Part shown: in pieces, positions 1 through 7,704 of the stretch
Layout: each line of letters opens with the position of its first letter
Numbering within the stretch: the first letter of the stretch is position 1
Assembly (NCBI GenBank): GCA_005790545.1
Contig: SXUL01000057.1
Location: 1 to 37,081, forward strand
Direction: 5' to 3'
DNA: 37,081 nt
From: Planctomycetia bacterium
GTDB taxonomy: Bacteria > Planctomycetota > GCA-002687715
Made by a program: the position numbers and the translations under genes
Notes under the pieces: generated by a model
What the model was told of the DNA's origin: nothing
What the model saw: only the letters and a program-made list of their open reading frames with translations
Databases searched by the model: none

Positions 1-270
1 CAGCACTGCTGGACGAACGAGTCCTCGGCCGTGTAGCGCAGGAAGAACGCGAGCTCCTCCCGGTCGGCCACGCGGTAGATGTGACGCGACCCGTAGCCAC
101 GGCGGGCCTTCACCAGCACCGGGAACGCGACGTCCGCAGGCACCTCGTCCGGCAGCCAGCTGGGCGGCGACGGGATGCCTCGGCCGACGAAGAAGCAGTG
201 CGCGGCGTACTTGTCCTCGGCGAGGCGGATCGCCTCCGGATCGGCGATCTGCACGACGGCCTGGAAGACC
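1..270 (-). CDS. ATP-grasp enzyme, internal fragment (partial at both ends)
   Basis: Read on the minus strand, this stretch is open and translates as a piece of an ATP-grasp ligase of the carbamoyl-phosphate-synthase-large-subunit-like type. It has a conserved EDKYAAHCFF segment, then a Gly/Pro-rich turn (GIPSPPSW), then the nucleotide-binding strand FPVLVKARRGYGSRH followed by FVQQC at the window edge. The Lys of PVLVKA and the Gly-rich loop are typical ATP-grasp features. The gene leaves the window at base 1. At the other side the similarity fades near 255-272, exactly where plus-strand GroEL coding begins. Such enzymes couple ATP hydrolysis to ligation of a carboxylate to an amine or thiol; the substrate cannot be told from this piece. 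It is probably not the natural neighbour of groEL. Confidence 0.75.
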
Positions 271-1013
271 TCGCGGTGCTCACCGGCGGCACTTTCGTCT
301 CTGAAGATCAAGGCCGGAAGCTCGAGAGCGTCACGCTCGAAGACCTCGGCCGCGCTCGCCGCATCGAGGTGCGGAAGGACGAAACGCTCGTCATTGAGGG
401 CGGCGGAACCAAGCGTGCGGTGAACGAACGCGTGGAGCAGATCCGCGCCAAGCTCGCCACCACGACCAGCGACTACGACCGCGAGAAGCTGCAAGAGCGC
501 CTCGCGAAACTCTCGAGCGGCGTCGCGGAAATCCGCGTGGGCGCCACCACCGAGAAGGAGATGGCCGAGAAGAAGTACCGCGTCGAAGACGCGCTGCACG
601 CCACACGCGCAGCCATGGAAGAAGGCATCGTCGTCGGTGGCGGTGTGGCACTCCTCCGCACCATCCCTGGCCTCGCAGAAGTGCGCCGCAAGTGCAAGAA
701 CGAGGATGAACGCGCGGGCGTTGACACGGTCATCGATGCCATCAAGGCGCCCTGCGCACAGATCGCCATCAATGCCGGCTATGACGGCGGTGTGGTGGTG
801 GAAAACGTGCTGGAGCGCACGGGTAACACGGGCTTCAACGCGATGACGGGTGAGTACGAAGACCTGGTGAAGGCTGGTGTGGTTGATCCTGTGAAGGTGA
901 CGCGACTCGCTCTCGAGTACGCGGCATCCATCGCGGGACTGATGCTCACCACGAACACGACCATCACCGAGGTCAAGGCCGACAAGGACGCCGTCACCGG
1001 CGCCGTGTCCTGA
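258..1013 (+). CDS. groL: 60-kDa chaperonin GroEL, C-terminal part
   Basis: GroEL forms the double-ring ATP-dependent cytosolic folding chamber. Visible are [10 protein letters not shown], the ATP-site segment [18 protein letters not shown], the run [21 protein letters not shown] and the C-terminal [11 protein letters not shown]. This corresponds to about residue 290 onward of the E. coli protein, so the apical-domain start and the N-terminal half are missing. The open frame continues upstream to 81, but that part does not resemble GroEL and is the antisense of an ATP-grasp gene, so the true coding boundary lies near 258-272. The protein ends in VTGAVS and has no GGM-repeat tail, as in some secondary GroEL paralogues. 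It is followed by dnaJ, grpE and an FmdB-like gene, a plausible heat-shock operon. No CIRCE element can be judged because the 5' end is absent. Confidence 0.93.
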   Translation, partial: GLEDLAVLTGGTFVSEDQGRKLESVTLEDLGRARRIEVRKDETLVIEGGGTKRAVNERVEQIRAKLATTTSDYDREKLQERLAKLSSGVAEIRVGATTEKEMAEKKYRVEDALHATRAAMEEGIVVGGGVALLRTIPGLAEVRRKCKNEDERAGVDTVIDAIKAPCAQIAINAGYDGGVVVENVLERTGNTGFNAMTGEYEDLVKAGVVDPVKVTRLALEYAASIAGLMLTTNTTITEVKADKDAVTGAVS

Positions 1014-1022
1014 AGGAGCCGG

Positions 1023-1047
1023 GCCCGGCTGCCATGCGCCGCCGGGC
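1023..1047 (+). other. Intercistronic hairpin between groEL and dnaJ
   Basis: GCCCGGC (1023-1029) pairs perfectly with GCCGGGC (1041-1047) around an 11-nt loop. A 14-bp perfect palindrome (1017-1030) overlaps the left arm. There is no T-run, so this is not an intrinsic terminator. It may protect the groEL mRNA end or lower dnaJ translation; that role is inference. Confidence 0.4.
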
Positions 1048-1056
1048 CTCATTCCC

Positions 1057-2178
1057 ATGAGCGAGCGCCGCGACCATTACGACGTCCTCGGGGTCCCTCG
1101 CGACGCGACTGAAGAGGACATCAAGAAGGCCTACAGAAAGCTCGCCTTCAAGTTCCACCCGGACAAGAATCCTGGCGACAAGGAAGCGGAACAGCGTTTC
1201 AAGGAGGCTGCGGCTTCGTACGAAGTGCTGTCCGATGCAGACAAGCGCCGCAAGTATGACCAGTTCGGACACGCCGGCGCCGAGGCTGGCGGCGGTCAAG
1301 GCTTCTCCAGCGCTGAAGACATCATGCGCCACTTCGGCGACATCTTCGGCGGCGGCGGTGGCGGCATCTTTGGCGACATGTTCGGAGGCGGGCAACGCGG
1401 TCCAGCCCCGGGCCGCAGCCTGCGCGTGCATCTCGACCTCGAGCTGAAAGAAGTTCGCACGGGCACGAAGCGCACTCTCGACGTGAAGCGTCGGGAACTC
1501 TGCGAGGAATGTTCAGGGACCGGCGCGAAGAAGGGCACACGCCCATCCAACTGCACCACGTGCAGCGGACGCGGCCGTGTCACCATCAACCACGGCGGCT
1601 TCCTCATGCAGCGCGAGTGCCCGCACTGCGACGGCCGCGGAACCATCGTGAAGGATCCGTGCAAACCCTGCAACGGTGACGGCCTGGTCGCGAAAAAGCG
1701 CACCCTCGAGGTGCGTGTTCCAGCCGGCGTCGAGGACAGCATGGAACTGCGCGTCCCCGGCGAGGGTGAACCGAGCACGGAAGGCGGTCGCCGCGGAGAT
1801 CTCCTCTGCTCCATCAGTGTGGCGGAGCACGCGCAGTTCACACGCCACGGGCGGGATCTGCTGGTGGAACTGTCGCTCTCGCCTGCACAAGCAGTGCTCG
1901 GCACCGAGGTGGAAGTGCCCACCCTTGATGGCCGCGCAACCCTGCGCATCCCCGCCGGAACTCAGCCCGGGACGCGCTTTCGCATGCGCGGCCAGGGCCT
2001 GCCCGACGTGCATCAACACGGCACGGGCGACATCATCGTCATCGCCGGCGTGGACATCCCGAAGAAGCTCGACTCCGCCCAGCGCGCTCAGTGGGAGCAG
2101 GTGTTGAAGGCGGAGGGTGGCGCGAGCACCGGCAAGGAAAAGAGCTTCTTCCGCAAAGTCACGCGGATGTTCGAGTGA
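1057..2178 (+). CDS. dnaJ: Chaperone protein DnaJ (Hsp40)
   Basis: A 373-aa type I J-protein, the usual length for DnaJ. It stimulates the DnaK ATPase and delivers unfolded clients in the cytosol. The J domain occupies residues 4-70 with the catalytic HPD at 34-36. A Gly/Phe-rich linker follows (about 75-120, with long Gly runs). The zinc centre has all four CXXCXGXG modules, starting near Cys149, Cys166, Cys188 and Cys202. The C-terminal beta domains end in a basic tail. It lies 43 bp after groEL, and grpE starts 5 bp after its stop, so the three are probably co-transcribed. No Shine-Dalgarno sequence is obvious before the ATG. No dnaK is present in the window. Confidence 0.97.
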   Translation: MSERRDHYDVLGVPRDATEEDIKKAYRKLAFKFHPDKNPGDKEAEQRFKEAAASYEVLSDADKRRKYDQFGHAGAEAGGGQGFSSAEDIMRHFGDIFGGGGGGIFGDMFGGGQRGPAPGRSLRVHLDLELKEVRTGTKRTLDVKRRELCEECSGTGAKKGTRPSNCTTCSGRGRVTINHGGFLMQRECPHCDGRGTIVKDPCKPCNGDGLVAKKRTLEVRVPAGVEDSMELRVPGEGEPSTEGGRRGDLLCSISVAEHAQFTRHGRDLLVELSLSPAQAVLGTEVEVPTLDGRATLRIPAGTQPGTRFRMRGQGLPDVHQHGTGDIIVIAGVDIPKKLDSAQRAQWEQVLKAEGGASTGKEKSFFRKVTRMFE

Positions 2179-2183
2179 GCCCC

Positions 2184-2765
2184 ATGAACGCAGAAGAACC
2201 AGTCGCACCTGACGCCGGGACCCCGGCGCCTGAATCTGCCGCCGTGGCGGATGAGTCACAGTCCAGCACCCAGCGCGCTGCCGAGTCAGCGCAGCCCTGC
2301 GCAGAGGACGCCATGAAAAAGGCTCTCGCCGAATCGGAAGAACGCTGGATGCGCTTGAACGCGGACCTCCAGAACCTTCAACGTCGCGGCCAGAAGGAAC
2401 GCGAACAGGCGCGGCGCCTCGCTGTACGCGATGTGGTGCGCGCTCTGCTGCCCGTGATCGACAATCTCGAACGCGCCATCGGCACGACCGTCGCGAACGA
2501 TGACCCCGTGCTCTCTGGTGTGCGCATGGTCTGCGACGGCATTCCGCGGGCCCTCGCAGAATCCGGCGTCAGCGTCGTGGCCCCCCTCGGCGGCCTCTTT
2601 GACTCGCGCTTTCACGAGGCCATCGCCAGCGAAGTGCGCGCCGATGTGGCTCCCGGAACCGTGCTCGCCGTCCGCGAGAAAGGCTATGTGCTCGCGGATC
2701 TCCTCATTCGTCCGGCCCGCGTGGTGGTAGCTGCTGAGCCGGCCCCTGTGGAAGGAAGCGCCTGA
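2184..2765 (+). CDS. grpE: Nucleotide exchange factor GrpE
   Basis: A 193-aa protein; GrpE releases ADP from DnaK in the DnaK-DnaJ-GrpE cycle. The first 40 residues are acidic, Ala/Pro-rich and probably disordered. A charged coiled-coil helix follows (about 45-85, with MRLNADLQNLQRRGQKEREQ), then the conserved VVRALLPVIDNLERAI helix, and a C-terminal beta domain with FDSRFHEAIAS and a GYVLADLLIRPARVVV ending. The start at 2184 was chosen over an upstream ATG at 2091 because the earlier part overlaps dnaJ and is not GrpE-like; 2184 lies 5 bp after the dnaJ stop. Its stop overlaps the next start as TGATG. Confidence 0.94.
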   Translation: MNAEEPVAPDAGTPAPESAAVADESQSSTQRAAESAQPCAEDAMKKALAESEERWMRLNADLQNLQRRGQKEREQARRLAVRDVVRALLPVIDNLERAIGTTVANDDPVLSGVRMVCDGIPRALAESGVSVVAPLGGLFDSRFHEAIASEVRADVAPGTVLAVREKGYVLADLLIRPARVVVAAEPAPVEGSA

Positions 2766-3037
2766 TGCCGACCTACGACTATGTCTGTCAGGCCTGTGGT
2801 CACCGCGCCGAAGTCTTCCAGCGCATGAGTGATGAGCCCGAGAAGTCCTGCCCCGAGTGTCGTTCAAAGAAGTGGCAGCGTCTCATTGGCGCGGGCGCCG
2901 GAGTGATCTTCAAGGGCAGCGGCTTCTACGGCACCGACTACAGGAGCGATGCCTTCAAGGCCGATGCGGCCAAGGACTCCCCTTCTTCCTGCAAGCCGGA
3001 AAGCTGCGAGAAGAAGGGATGCCCCGCCAAACCCTGA
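2765..3037 (+). CDS. FmdB/regulatory-type zinc ribbon protein
   Basis: A 90-aa protein of the FmdB putative regulatory family. The N-terminus MPTYDYVCQACGH and the second pair SCPECRS supply a Cys8-X2-Cys11 / Cys29-X2-Cys32 zinc ribbon. The middle, IFKGSGFYGTDYRS, is a typical FmdB feature. The C-terminus has three more Cys (CKPESCEKKGC). The biochemical function of the family is not established. Overlap with grpE by one base (TGATG) implies translational coupling and a link to the chaperone operon, perhaps as a small redox- or zinc-responsive helper (inference). It converges with the next gene with only 7 bp between stops. Confidence 0.88.
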   Translation: MPTYDYVCQACGHRAEVFQRMSDEPEKSCPECRSKKWQRLIGAGAGVIFKGSGFYGTDYRSDAFKADAAKDSPSSCKPESCEKKGCPAKP

Positions 3038-3044
3038 CGCCAGG

Positions 3045-5144
3045 TCAGAGATCCATCGTGACGGTCGCACCGTCCAGCACCGCGAAGGTCGCGCCCGGAT
3101 CCTGAGCCCGCTTCAAGATCGCGAGCAGATCCACCTGACCGTCGCGTTGCGTGGCCACGATGCGATAGCTCCCGGGTTTGAGGCCGCGGATCTCATAGCT
3201 CCCGTCGGATGACGTTGTCACCGAGCGGCTGAACATCAGCCCCGGATCCGAAGCCGAGATCATCACCGTGGCACGCGGATCAGGAGTGCCGTCCGGTCTC
3301 TTCACCATGCCCTTCACCATGCCGCCGCGTTCCATGACCAGACCGGGCACGAGAAGATTGGAGCGACCATCGCACACCAGTTCAGCGGAATCCGCCGCGC
3401 TGTAGTCGGCGTGCTCCGCGCGCACCTTGAAGTTTCCCGCCAACACACCGGCAATGTTGAAGCGCCCCTCGGCATCGCTCACCGCGCGCTTCCTGGATGC
3501 GGAGCGCAGCTGTTCCGCGAGCACGCGCGCGAAAGGATTGTCAGCCGCAGGTGATGCGGCGGCGCCCAGAGTCACCTGCGCACCGGCGACAGGCTTGCCG
3601 TCGCGACTCGTGAGTGATCCACTGATGGTCGCACCCTTCTCGAGGCGAACCACGATGCCCGTCAAACGTTGCTCCGCGAGAATGGTCATGGGCTCGGAGC
3701 GGCCACCGGCATAGCCTTCCGATTCCGCGATGAGCACCACCGTGCCCGGCCTTGCATCCACGTACGTGAACTCGCCGTTTGGGTTGTTGAAGCGCTGACG
3801 CATCTGGGCAGTGATGAACGCGGGGTCCGGGGCGGCACTGGCGGCGACGGAGAAACGAGTCACCGGCTCGCCCGTCACGGCATCGACCACGCGGCCGGAA
3901 AGCGCCGCACTGGGCTGCAGCGTGATCTCCACTTCCTGAGCACCCGCATCAGCAGCGAAACCGTTGTTGGGCTGGTACCCGGTCGCCCGAACGATCAACA
4001 GGTAGCGCGCTTCGAGAAGACCGTTGAGTTCGAAATGACCTGAGGCATCCGAGCGCGCCATGGCAAGCAGGAATTGCTTCTGCGTGATTTCCTGCGGCAA
4101 TACCTGTCGTCCCGGGTTCACTGTCGCCGCGGCATTGACGGGCAGCCCCGATGCGATGCGTCGCGCATTCTCGCGGGTGCGTTCTTCCGGGCTCTGCGCG
4201 GAGTCCCCCTCCTCACGACCCGCTTCGAGCGCAGGATTCGCTGTGACGAGATAGTTGAGCGGGCGCGCATTGATGATGGCGCCAACCACAGGCTGACGCG
4301 TCACAGAGTCGAGCACCACGCCGCGGATGTTCGCGCCCTCGGCCAGAACGAAATCGACATCCGTGAGATTCGCGCGCACGTCGACGGCATTGCGACCATC
4401 CATGGCCAGCTTCGGCGCCGTGACAAGCATCTTCTTGAGGCCGGGACTCACGTGCTTCACGTGGTAGCGACCATCGGCATCCGTCTTCGCCGCACGCTCA
4501 GGCGGCACCACAGGCTCGAAGGTCTGCACGGCGAGATCATGGACTTCCACGACGGCGTTCACGACCGGTGCGCCGTTGTTGGTGGTCACTCGACCAGACA
4601 CATCATGCCCCTTCTCGAGCACAATCACGGGCTGCAACGTGGCCTGGTCTGCAGCGTCGATGGGGTGCTTCCGTCCGGTGGTCCACTCCGCGTGGCTCGC
4701 GCGCACGAGGTAGATCTCGCCGGGAATCACGTCCTTGATCGTGAACTCGCCGTCCCGCGAGGTCTTCACATGGGCGAGCACGTCACCTTCCTGAAAACGG
4801 TTCTTGAGCGCAGAGAGATCCTGCACCAACTCCACGAGCGCGCCACTGATGCCCTCGCCTGCGGGCGTCGTGACACGCCCTCGCACGCTGATGCCCGTCT
4901 CCTCCGCCCCGAGCGTGACCGCGGATTCGTCAGGATCCTGATCGCGCCTGAACGGTGTGGCCGTGATGCCTGGCCCGGGTGCGACGGTGTACGGCTTGTG
5001 CGCGCCCGCTTCCGTCGCCACGCCGGGCTGACCATCCGGCCTCATGGGGAGGCCGGATTCCTCCCCGGAGAGAAGCCACCACGCGCCGCCACCCAGCAGC
5101 ACGAGCACGAGCACGACAACAAGCGGACCTCTGTTGCTGTTCAT
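3045..5144 (-). CDS. Membrane-anchored protein with repeated carboxypeptidase regulatory-like domains
   Basis: A 699-aa protein. After MNSNRGP an uncleaved signal anchor spans roughly residues 8-25 (VVVLVLVLLGGGAWWLL), leaving the rest outside the cytoplasmic membrane. The exported part is about seven beta-sandwich repeats of the carboxypeptidase-regulatory-like (transthyretin-like) type. Each carries a signature such as ISGALVELV, DGEFTIKDVIPG, VSGRV, GRYHVKHVSPG, GHFELNGL, GRFNIAGVL and GSYEIRGLKPGSYRI. No peptidase domain is present. These repeats usually serve as structural or binding modules. It sits 35 bp downstream of a similar gene (5180-7153) on the same strand, probably one operon, and the two look like diverged paralogues. 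The partner or ligand cannot be told. Confidence 0.85.
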   Translation of the reverse strand: MNSNRGPLVVVLVLVLLGGGAWWLLSGEESGLPMRPDGQPGVATEAGAHKPYTVAPGPGITATPFRRDQDPDESAVTLGAEETGISVRGRVTTPAGEGISGALVELVQDLSALKNRFQEGDVLAHVKTSRDGEFTIKDVIPGEIYLVRASHAEWTTGRKHPIDAADQATLQPVIVLEKGHDVSGRVTTNNGAPVVNAVVEVHDLAVQTFEPVVPPERAAKTDADGRYHVKHVSPGLKKMLVTAPKLAMDGRNAVDVRANLTDVDFVLAEGANIRGVVLDSVTRQPVVGAIINARPLNYLVTANPALEAGREEGDSAQSPEERTRENARRIASGLPVNAAATVNPGRQVLPQEITQKQFLLAMARSDASGHFELNGLLEARYLLIVRATGYQPNNGFAADAGAQEVEITLQPSAALSGRVVDAVTGEPVTRFSVAASAAPDPAFITAQMRQRFNNPNGEFTYVDARPGTVVLIAESEGYAGGRSEPMTILAEQRLTGIVVRLEKGATISGSLTSRDGKPVAGAQVTLGAAASPAADNPFARVLAEQLRSASRKRAVSDAEGRFNIAGVLAGNFKVRAEHADYSAADSAELVCDGRSNLLVPGLVMERGGMVKGMVKRPDGTPDPRATVMISASDPGLMFSRSVTTSSDGSYEIRGLKPGSYRIVATQRDGQVDLLAILKRAQDPGATFAVLDGATVTMDL

Positions 5145-5179
5145 TCAAGACTCCGTCGGCATGATCCGGTATGTGACTG

Positions 5180-7153
5180 TCATCGGCTGTCCAGGTTCAG
5201 GAAAGCTCTCCGGCCGGCGCGGATATCCACGGCCAAGAAATCACTCGCCCGCAACACTCCAGCCTGCTGCACGAGTTTCACCTGCCACTTGCCGGGAGCA
5301 AGTCCCTCCAAGTGGAATCGTCCCTCGCTATCCACTGAAACGGTCTGGCGCTCGCCCTGCTCCGAGGTTGCAAGCACAACAGCTCCGTCATCGGCAACCC
5401 CGCCCCTCAGCCGCACCACTCCGTCGAGTTCTCCGGCGCGCTGCAGGACAACCTCGGGGATCCGGCCACCGGCGCTGATCTCGACGCCGCGCGCAGCGGA
5501 GCGCACAAAGGACGGGTGGGACACGACGAGTTCGTGTGTCCCTGGCGCAAGATTGACGCAGCAGAAGCTGCCGTCCCCTTCGGTTCTCGTGAGGACCTCG
5601 GCACCAGGCAGCGGCCCCGGTGTCGGACCATGCGCGCGAGCAGCCAGCACAACTACGCGTCGCAGCAACACGGCGGCGCCACCCACGGGATCTCCCGCCT
5701 CATCCACGACGCGGCCGGCAATCCTCAGCCCAGCTGCCAGCGTGAGATCCATGCGGCCCGGAGCCATGACCGCCTCGGAGACGATGCGTGCGCATCCCGG
5801 TGCTTCGGCAACCACGTGCCATGGGCCTGCTCCGCGCGCCGCGAGAGAGAAACTCCCGTCACTCTGCACTGGGCTCCATGAACCAGGCAGCACCGCAGCG
5901 GCCCCTGCCTCCTTCGAATCCGTCAGCATGACGCGTGCACCACGCAACGAGGGCGGCCCGTGCAGTGTGCCCTGCACCGACGGACCCAAGTCGAGTTCAA
6001 GGATGACGTCGACATCTCCAGCACGCACGTTGCGGGGTGGCAACGGCAGCGACTGTGCACTGAGCACCAACAGCCCCTCGCCCGCGCCATCGAAACGAAA
6101 GCGGCCATGGTCATCTGAGAGTGCGTGCAGGGACTCACGCCCGCCTTCGACGGACCTCAGCACGAGCCGTGCCTTCTGAACTCCTGTCGCCGAGCCACGC
6201 ACGACAACTCGCCCGGAGACACCGGCAGCAGGATGCAAAACCACGCGCACATCCGAGCCGGGCATGACGCGCGTCCGCTCCGTGCTGAACCCCTCGGCGC
6301 TGACCTCAACGGTCAGACCCGCAGCCGGGATTCCCGTGAGTTCGAGCCGCCCATCCGGTGCGCACACGCTTTCGCTCACAGCCCGGGACTCACTCTCCAC
6401 ACGATCGGCGCAGACGACGCGCGCGCCTGCCAGTGCACCGCCGTGCGGATCGAAGGCCCGGATGCGCGCCTTGCCGACATCCACGAACACCACGTCCTGC
6501 CACAAGGTGTCCTGAAGCTGCGGATCGATGACAGCAGATTCCCATGAACCGCACGCAGCACTGGCGGCACTCAGTTGATAGGTGTTGCCCCTGCGGAAGA
6601 CTCCCGCACAGTGAAATCGGCCACGCTCGTCGCTGATGAACTCCGCGATGACGGCGCCCGCCATCGCAACGCCATCCACCCAGCGGGCTTCGCGAAGGTC
6701 GAGCTGAGCACCTGGCACCGGCTTGCCCTCAACGTCTCTGCATGTGCCGCTGAGAGCGAGTTCCTGATCCGGCCCTTGGATCCGTTCTTCGGCGGTCCAA
6801 GCGCGAGAGCTCGGGGGCGGCGGAACGGGGAAGATGGGTTTCAACGCATCAGGTGCTGCCCCCACAGGCGCGCCGGCGCCCGAAGTCGTGTCGAAGTTGG
6901 GAGACTCAACAGGCTGTGCGCTGAAGAAGCCGGCCCACCACGCCACGCTCGCGAGCAGGGCGAGAAGGAGAACCAGAGAACCAACGGCACGAATGGGCAT
7001 GTTGTAGGGCTGGGGGGGCGAAGCGTCAGCGGACGCCTCTTCGTCCCCATTCTTCCCGTCTCCTCGGGAGGCTGAAAGCCCCTTGGCCTTGCGCTCACAG
7101 GACAACTCCTTGCCCCGGGCTGGGTTGCGCGCCGAGTGCTCTCGATTCCGCAA
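5180..7153 (-). CDS. Membrane-anchored protein with repeated carboxypeptidase regulatory-like domains (upstream paralogue)
   Basis: A 657-aa protein if it starts at TTG 7153, or 606 aa from ATG 7000. TTG 7153 is preferred because a TAGATT box lies exactly 6 nt before it, as at several other first genes here, and the extra 51 codons use GC-rich third positions. That gives a charged N-terminal tail of about 51 residues, then a membrane helix (MPIRAVGSLVLLLALLASVA), then a Pro-rich linker. The exported part holds several carboxypeptidase-regulatory-like sandwiches (GRFHCAGVFRRG, GRLELTGIPAAG, GRFRFDGAGEG, GSFCCVNLAPGTHELVV, GRFHLEGLAPGKWQVKLV). The role is unknown; surface scaffold or adhesion is inference. 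Confidence 0.82.
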   Translation of the reverse strand: MRNREHSARNPARGKELSCERKAKGLSASRGDGKNGDEEASADASPPQPYNMPIRAVGSLVLLLALLASVAWWAGFFSAQPVESPNFDTTSGAGAPVGAAPDALKPIFPVPPPPSSRAWTAEERIQGPDQELALSGTCRDVEGKPVPGAQLDLREARWVDGVAMAGAVIAEFISDERGRFHCAGVFRRGNTYQLSAASAACGSWESAVIDPQLQDTLWQDVVFVDVGKARIRAFDPHGGALAGARVVCADRVESESRAVSESVCAPDGRLELTGIPAAGLTVEVSAEGFSTERTRVMPGSDVRVVLHPAAGVSGRVVVRGSATGVQKARLVLRSVEGGRESLHALSDDHGRFRFDGAGEGLLVLSAQSLPLPPRNVRAGDVDVILELDLGPSVQGTLHGPPSLRGARVMLTDSKEAGAAAVLPGSWSPVQSDGSFSLAARGAGPWHVVAEAPGCARIVSEAVMAPGRMDLTLAAGLRIAGRVVDEAGDPVGGAAVLLRRVVVLAARAHGPTPGPLPGAEVLTRTEGDGSFCCVNLAPGTHELVVSHPSFVRSAARGVEISAGGRIPEVVLQRAGELDGVVRLRGGVADDGAVVLATSEQGERQTVSVDSEGRFHLEGLAPGKWQVKLVQQAGVLRASDFLAVDIRAGRRAFLNLDSR

Positions 7154-7159
7154 AACCAG

Positions 7160-7165
7160 AATCTA
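7160..7165 (-). promoter_or_regulatory. Putative leaderless -10 box (TAGATT)
   Basis: On the minus strand TAGATT ends 6 nt before the TTG codon at 7153. The surrounding DNA is unusually AT-rich. The spacing matches the other TANNNT boxes in this window and supports the TTG start. No -35 match is seen. Confidence 0.5.
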
Positions 7166-7300
7166 CTAGCCCAAATCGTCATGCCGATCAATCACGCAAA
7201 TAATCAGCTCTCAATGTGGCATACAACGATCTATGTTGCAACGTCTTACGACACAAACATGATCTTGAAGAGGAATCTGGAAGGATCTCGAAAGCTCGCG

Positions 7301-7329
7301 TTGACCCTTGCCGCCGCGATCTCTATATT
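7301..7329 (+). promoter_or_regulatory. Near-consensus sigma70 promoter for a candidate ncRNA
   Basis: TTGACC (7301-7306), a 17-bp spacer and TATATT (7324-7329) give the classical housekeeping promoter layout. Predicted start of transcription is about 7336-7340. It lies in a gene-free stretch and fires toward a strong intrinsic terminator at 7473-7516, before the next gene at 7705. Confidence 0.7.
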
Positions 7330-7336
7330 GCCCCTC

Positions 7337-7516
7337 CCGACGGCAAGCACGAAGCCTTCGGGACGCGCCTGCGTTTCCCCGCAGGTGCGGTGCCGTCAAG
7401 CGGCACAACCTTCGGTTCGAGGTGCGCGGCGGATCCCTCTGAAGCCGTCGCGCGACGCGAAGCGAAGTCACCGAGACCCCGGGCCGAGTGATTCCCCCCG
7501 GGGTCTCCCTTTTTTT
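7337..7516 (+). ncRNA. Candidate structured small RNA, about 180 nt, unrecognised family
   Basis: This fills the 550-bp gap between the repeat-protein operon and the FHA gene. It is bounded by its own promoter (7301-7329) and an intrinsic terminator (7473-7516). The predicted transcript begins with GACGGCA (7339-7345), which pairs perfectly with TGCCGTC (7391-7397). Inside that stem lie a small CGAAG/TTCG hairpin and a 10-bp hairpin (7364-7373 with 7380-7389, one G-U pair). Further helices are possible at 7400-7465, then the terminator stem. No protein reading frame here is convincing. It lacks hallmarks I would expect of SRP RNA, tmRNA or RNase P RNA, and is not an obvious 6S rod. Function unknown. 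Confidence 0.55.
7473..7516 (+). terminator. Rho-independent terminator
   Basis: A perfect 11-bp stem, GAGACCCCGGG (7473-7483) with CCCGGGGTCTC (7497-7507), has a 13-nt loop. It is followed by CC and seven Ts (7510-7516). It ends the candidate ncRNA well before the FHA gene at 7705. Confidence 0.88.
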
Positions 7517-7687
7517 CCAGCGCACGACCGCAGGACCTGGCGCCTCGGAACACCCCTCTCTCCCGGGTGCGTGATGCCGCGGTGCTGCCGACCACGAACG
7601 ACAGAGGGCTGAGTCCCGCAACGCGGCAGGGCTCTGCTCACCACGCAGGATCTGCTGAGCACGCGGACTGCTTGCTCGCCAACGGAA

Positions 7688-7693
7688 TAGGAT
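7688..7693 (+). promoter_or_regulatory. Possible -10 box (TAGGAT) of the FHA operon
   Basis: TAGGAT ends 11 nt before ATG 7705, which would give a leader of only a few bases. It is the same hexamer as the box before the SDR gene, but the spacing is looser than at the other sites. No -35 is evident. Confidence 0.3.
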
Positions 7694-7704
7694 GAACGCA
7701 CGCC

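Noticed and set aside
4074-6179. Long antisense open frames, e.g. 4074-6179 (+), 7854-9506 (-), 9938-12196 (-), 13795-15915 (+)
   Set aside because: They mirror strong genes on the other strand. Their products are low-complexity Arg/Ala/Ser/His-rich and match no family; such frames are usual in GC-rich DNA.
7337-7516. Candidate RNA as SRP RNA, 6S RNA, tmRNA or RNase P RNA
   Set aside because: Length and visible motifs do not fit SRP, tmRNA or RNase P RNA. Its 5' end pairs locally rather than with the 3' end as in 6S RNA.
7259-7612. Plus-strand frame beginning with a signal-peptide-like sequence (MILKRNLEGSRKLALTLAAAI)
   Set aside because: It spans the ncRNA promoter and the terminator stem, and its later part is Arg/Pro-rich with no sign of coding selection.
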